DNA of 49,318 nt from a virus: IMG/VR virus record IMGVR_UViG_3300026519_000490, positions 1-49,318 of that record, one strand, 5' to 3'. The translations under genes were made by a program, and so were the position numbers. Shown here one piece after another: positions 47,481 to 49,318 of this stretch. The stretch's first letter is position 1; every line of letters starts with the position of its first letter. Under the pieces are notes generated by a model. The model saw nothing but the letters and a program-made list of their open reading frames with translations, had not been told where the DNA came from and made no database searches.

Positions 47481-47488
47481 TAATTAGT
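47481..47488 (-). promoter_or_regulatory. Candidate late promoter element (ACTAATTA)
   Basis: Minus strand ACTAATTA followed by CAGTGAATT, 25 nt before the gp13-like ATG and shortly after a terminator. Confidence 0.45.
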
Positions 47489-47506
47489 ATTCAGCAATTG
47501 TAATAC

Positions 47507-47531
47507 AAAAAAAAGGTCCCAATTGGAACCT
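47507..47531 (-). terminator. Rho-independent terminator
   Basis: Minus strand stem AGGTTCC-AATT-GGGACCT (one G-T pair) followed by eight T residues. It ends the homing endonuclease transcript before the neck unit. Confidence 0.9.
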
Positions 47532-47560
47532 CCTTTCTCTCTCGGCTTTTGTGATGGCGA

Positions 47561-49318
47561 TCAAAGTTTTAATAGGAAAACATTGTGCCCACAATCATGG
47601 ATCTGAGAAACCTTGGCGTTATTGGCAACTTGCTTCTCGGTCAGTCTAACCATATTATTTTCCGGCTTTGGCTGTTGTGCGCGGTATTTGAATCTGAAGT
47701 ATCGCACCTTTCCGTCTGTATAGAAGTATCCTGTGCTAGTAGGGGGTAGCTGCTCGAAGCCAGCCTTCTGATAAGCTCCACCTTCAGAGAATCGCCTATC
47801 TGCATATGTCAATATTTTTTCATAATTCTCTTGTCTTGCATATTCTAAAACTTTCTTAAAAATCTTTTGAAATCCACCAACCACAACTGTATTTAGAGAT
47901 GACGCAAACCTTGAAATTTCTAAAACATTATCGCCGTGCTTCTTCTGTATCGGCTTCTTCACCGACACGCATGAAACTAGCTCACCTTCAAAATATAGCC
48001 CAAAAGCTTTTTTATATCTTGTTTTACCTGCTATGTGAGTTTGATCAAAGAAGTTTCTGGATTCCTCAGAGGTTACTTCTTTTAATACACATTTGCGCGC
48101 AAATATGCGACGTGAAGTAACCCCTAAGCGATGGCGAATCATCGATTCAACAATACTTCTCTTGTCGCGCCATTCATCACTGAAGATATGGAACAATTGC
48201 ACACCCTTTGATGCACAAGCTTCGGTCTTTTCTTTGTGGTATTTCTTAGTAACAAAATCAAGCGTATGCCAATACAGACCATTGAATTCAACCGCGAAGT
48301 TCTTTGATGGCACATATACGTCTAATTCCTTTGGAGCAATCAGTGTTCGGTCTGAGGTCAGTACGTCTGGAGATATATTTTTAATAAAATCGGCAACCTC
48401 CTGTTCTGGTTTGGACGGTCCACTGCCAACACACTTGGGACACCCAGCATCGTTATTTATGTGATTGCCTGCTTTCTGAGTGAAGACACCATGTTCGGGG
48501 CACTTTATTTCGATTTTATTTAAAACATTCTCATAAACAGCTTCTGAATAATCATACGTTTTACCGTGCACCTTCTCAGCCTTCTCAATGAATTCTTCCC
48601 TCGACATGCTCAGTTTGTCCTTGACTGTCTGTAGACCGCACTCTTTACACCCTTGCTTACTGTGCACATGTGTGCTTGGTTTCATTTGAAACGTGCCATG
48701 TTCTCTACACGTAATTTGTGTCTTGGTCGTAACATTTTTATAGGTACTCTTGTCATAAATGTACTTGCTACCGTGAACGTCACGAGAAGATTCAATAAAG
48801 TCTTCGAATGTCTTTGGGGCATTCGGTGCGCATTTTGGGCATCCGTGTCCTCTACAGTGTTCTCTCCATTCTTGTCTGAATTCTCCATGTAGAGGACACC
48901 CCACTATCACTTTATCAGTGGTGCGAGTATAATTTACTCCCGAGTAATCATATTTGTCACCATGAAGTAGTCTTGCTTCATTGAGTTTTTTAATCTTATT
49001 CTTTGTCTCCTTGTTGAGTTCTCTTATAATAAAATCGGCAACCTCTTGTTCTGGCTTAGAGGATTGGGGGAAGCATTTTTTACATTGGCTGCCTCTCTCG
49101 TAAGCCTGTAAGGTCTTTCGAACTGGAGTGTTACAAACTCGACAAATAAAGTTTAAATGCTGGTGTTGTCGGGAAACATAATCGGAATAAGCAGTCGTGC
49201 ACTCAAATTCTCCTTCCCTCGATGAGACCCTCTCGCAGAACAGTTCCTCAGTCATAAGCGAAGACCTGTACATCTTATCTCTTGATGAGGGCGTATGCTT
49301 TTTACCATAGAAGTGGTT
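47561..49318 (-). CDS. EDxHD homing endonuclease with NUMOD3 motif, 5' end outside window
   Basis: At least 585 residues are visible. The frame has ATG codons at 49273 and 49255, but upstream it still reads NHFYGKKHTPSSRDKMYRSS, a NUMOD3-type DNA-binding helix, so the true start is beyond the right edge. Zinc-ribbon repeats follow (ARLLHGDKYDYSGVNY, GCPLHGEFRQ and three more sets). Then comes the EDxHD nuclease ELDVYVPSKNFAVEFNGLYW, KYHKEKTEACASKG and LFHIFSDEWRDKRSIVESMI, and a C-terminal domain that may act in maturation or DNA contact (GGFQKIFKKVLEYARQENYE). It is a selfish gene before the neck unit. Confidence 0.85.
   Translation of the reverse strand, partial: NHFYGKKHTPSSRDKMYRSSLMTEELFCERVSSREGEFECTTAYSDYVSRQHQHLNFICRVCNTPVRKTLQAYERGSQCKKCFPQSSKPEQEVADFIIRELNKETKNKIKKLNEARLLHGDKYDYSGVNYTRTTDKVIVGCPLHGEFRQEWREHCRGHGCPKCAPNAPKTFEDFIESSRDVHGSKYIYDKSTYKNVTTKTQITCREHGTFQMKPSTHVHSKQGCKECGLQTVKDKLSMSREEFIEKAEKVHGKTYDYSEAVYENVLNKIEIKCPEHGVFTQKAGNHINNDAGCPKCVGSGPSKPEQEVADFIKNISPDVLTSDRTLIAPKELDVYVPSKNFAVEFNGLYWHTLDFVTKKYHKEKTEACASKGVQLFHIFSDEWRDKRSIVESMIRHRLGVTSRRIFARKCVLKEVTSEESRNFFDQTHIAGKTRYKKAFGLYFEGELVSCVSVKKPIQKKHGDNVLEISRFASSLNTVVVGGFQKIFKKVLEYARQENYEKILTYADRRFSEGGAYQKAGFEQLPPTSTGYFYTDGKVRYFRFKYRAQQPKPENNMVRLTEKQVANNAKVSQIHDCGHNVFLLKL

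Overview
This window is a piece of the genome of a large tailed phage with a contractile tail, of the T4-like superfamily, and it looks like an environmental or marine type rather than a close relative of T4. Every gene I can support reads on the minus strand. Genes are packed tightly, often with ATGA or TAATG stop/start overlaps. I see no tRNA, rRNA, CRISPR array or insertion sequence. The host is unknown. A lipoprotein with seven MopE-type CDGxDNDC repeats and a von Willebrand A domain resembles surface proteins common in Myxococcota and related former deltaproteobacteria, which is only a hint about the host.

Layout in the direction of transcription (high to low coordinates). 49318-37404: structural genes for the neck (gp13-like, gp14-like), tail completion (gp15-like), sheath, tube and a gp26-like baseplate/tail-assembly protein with a small downstream frame. 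Three EDxHD/Vsr-like homing endonucleases with zinc-ribbon repeats are inserted among them. 37343-29367: a small tail protein, tape measure, tube/baseplate proteins, a LysM gp53-like protein, an 898-aa structural protein and a 410-aa protein. 29350-20682: replication and nucleotide block with a compact family A DNA polymerase, a possible tubulin-like protein, a gp32-like SSB, UvsX, a 5'-3' exonuclease, a DnaB/gp41-type helicase and a B12-dependent ribonucleotide reductase. 20594-13066: a GroES-like protein, ThyX, two conserved unknowns, a DnaE-type DNA polymerase III alpha subunit and dUTPase. 13069-8482: a broken Dam-type methyltransferase, small regulators (zinc ribbon, RHH-like, sigma region 4-like), a membrane protein, an acidic hexapeptide-repeat protein, a CCHC zinc-knuckle protein, ClpP and an amidase endolysin. 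8431-1: a PD-(D/E)XK-like protein, GroEL, small unknowns, the MopE/VWA lipoprotein, an M15 peptidase, three small SH3-like proteins and the start of another lipoprotein.

Control signals form two classes. Near-consensus sigma-70 promoters (TTGACx-N17-TATxxT) stand before small or early-type genes and the family A polymerase. Three promoters sit only 5-6 nt from the ATG, which predicts leaderless mRNAs. A second motif, ACTA(A/T)TTA, recurs 18-60 nt upstream of structural genes (neck, sheath, tube, gp26-like, pre-tape-measure, the repeat protein and one unknown) and is a candidate late promoter. Several terminators run straight into the next promoter.

The most interesting points are: a candidate late promoter lying in the loop of a perfect 18-bp inverted repeat that would hide the start codon of the 1604 gene on read-through mRNA; a T7 slippery run linking the gp26-like gene to a start-less downstream frame just before the tape measure; a similar promoter/hairpin switch at a homing endonuclease; and a phage-encoded GroEL with a separate GroES-like partner.
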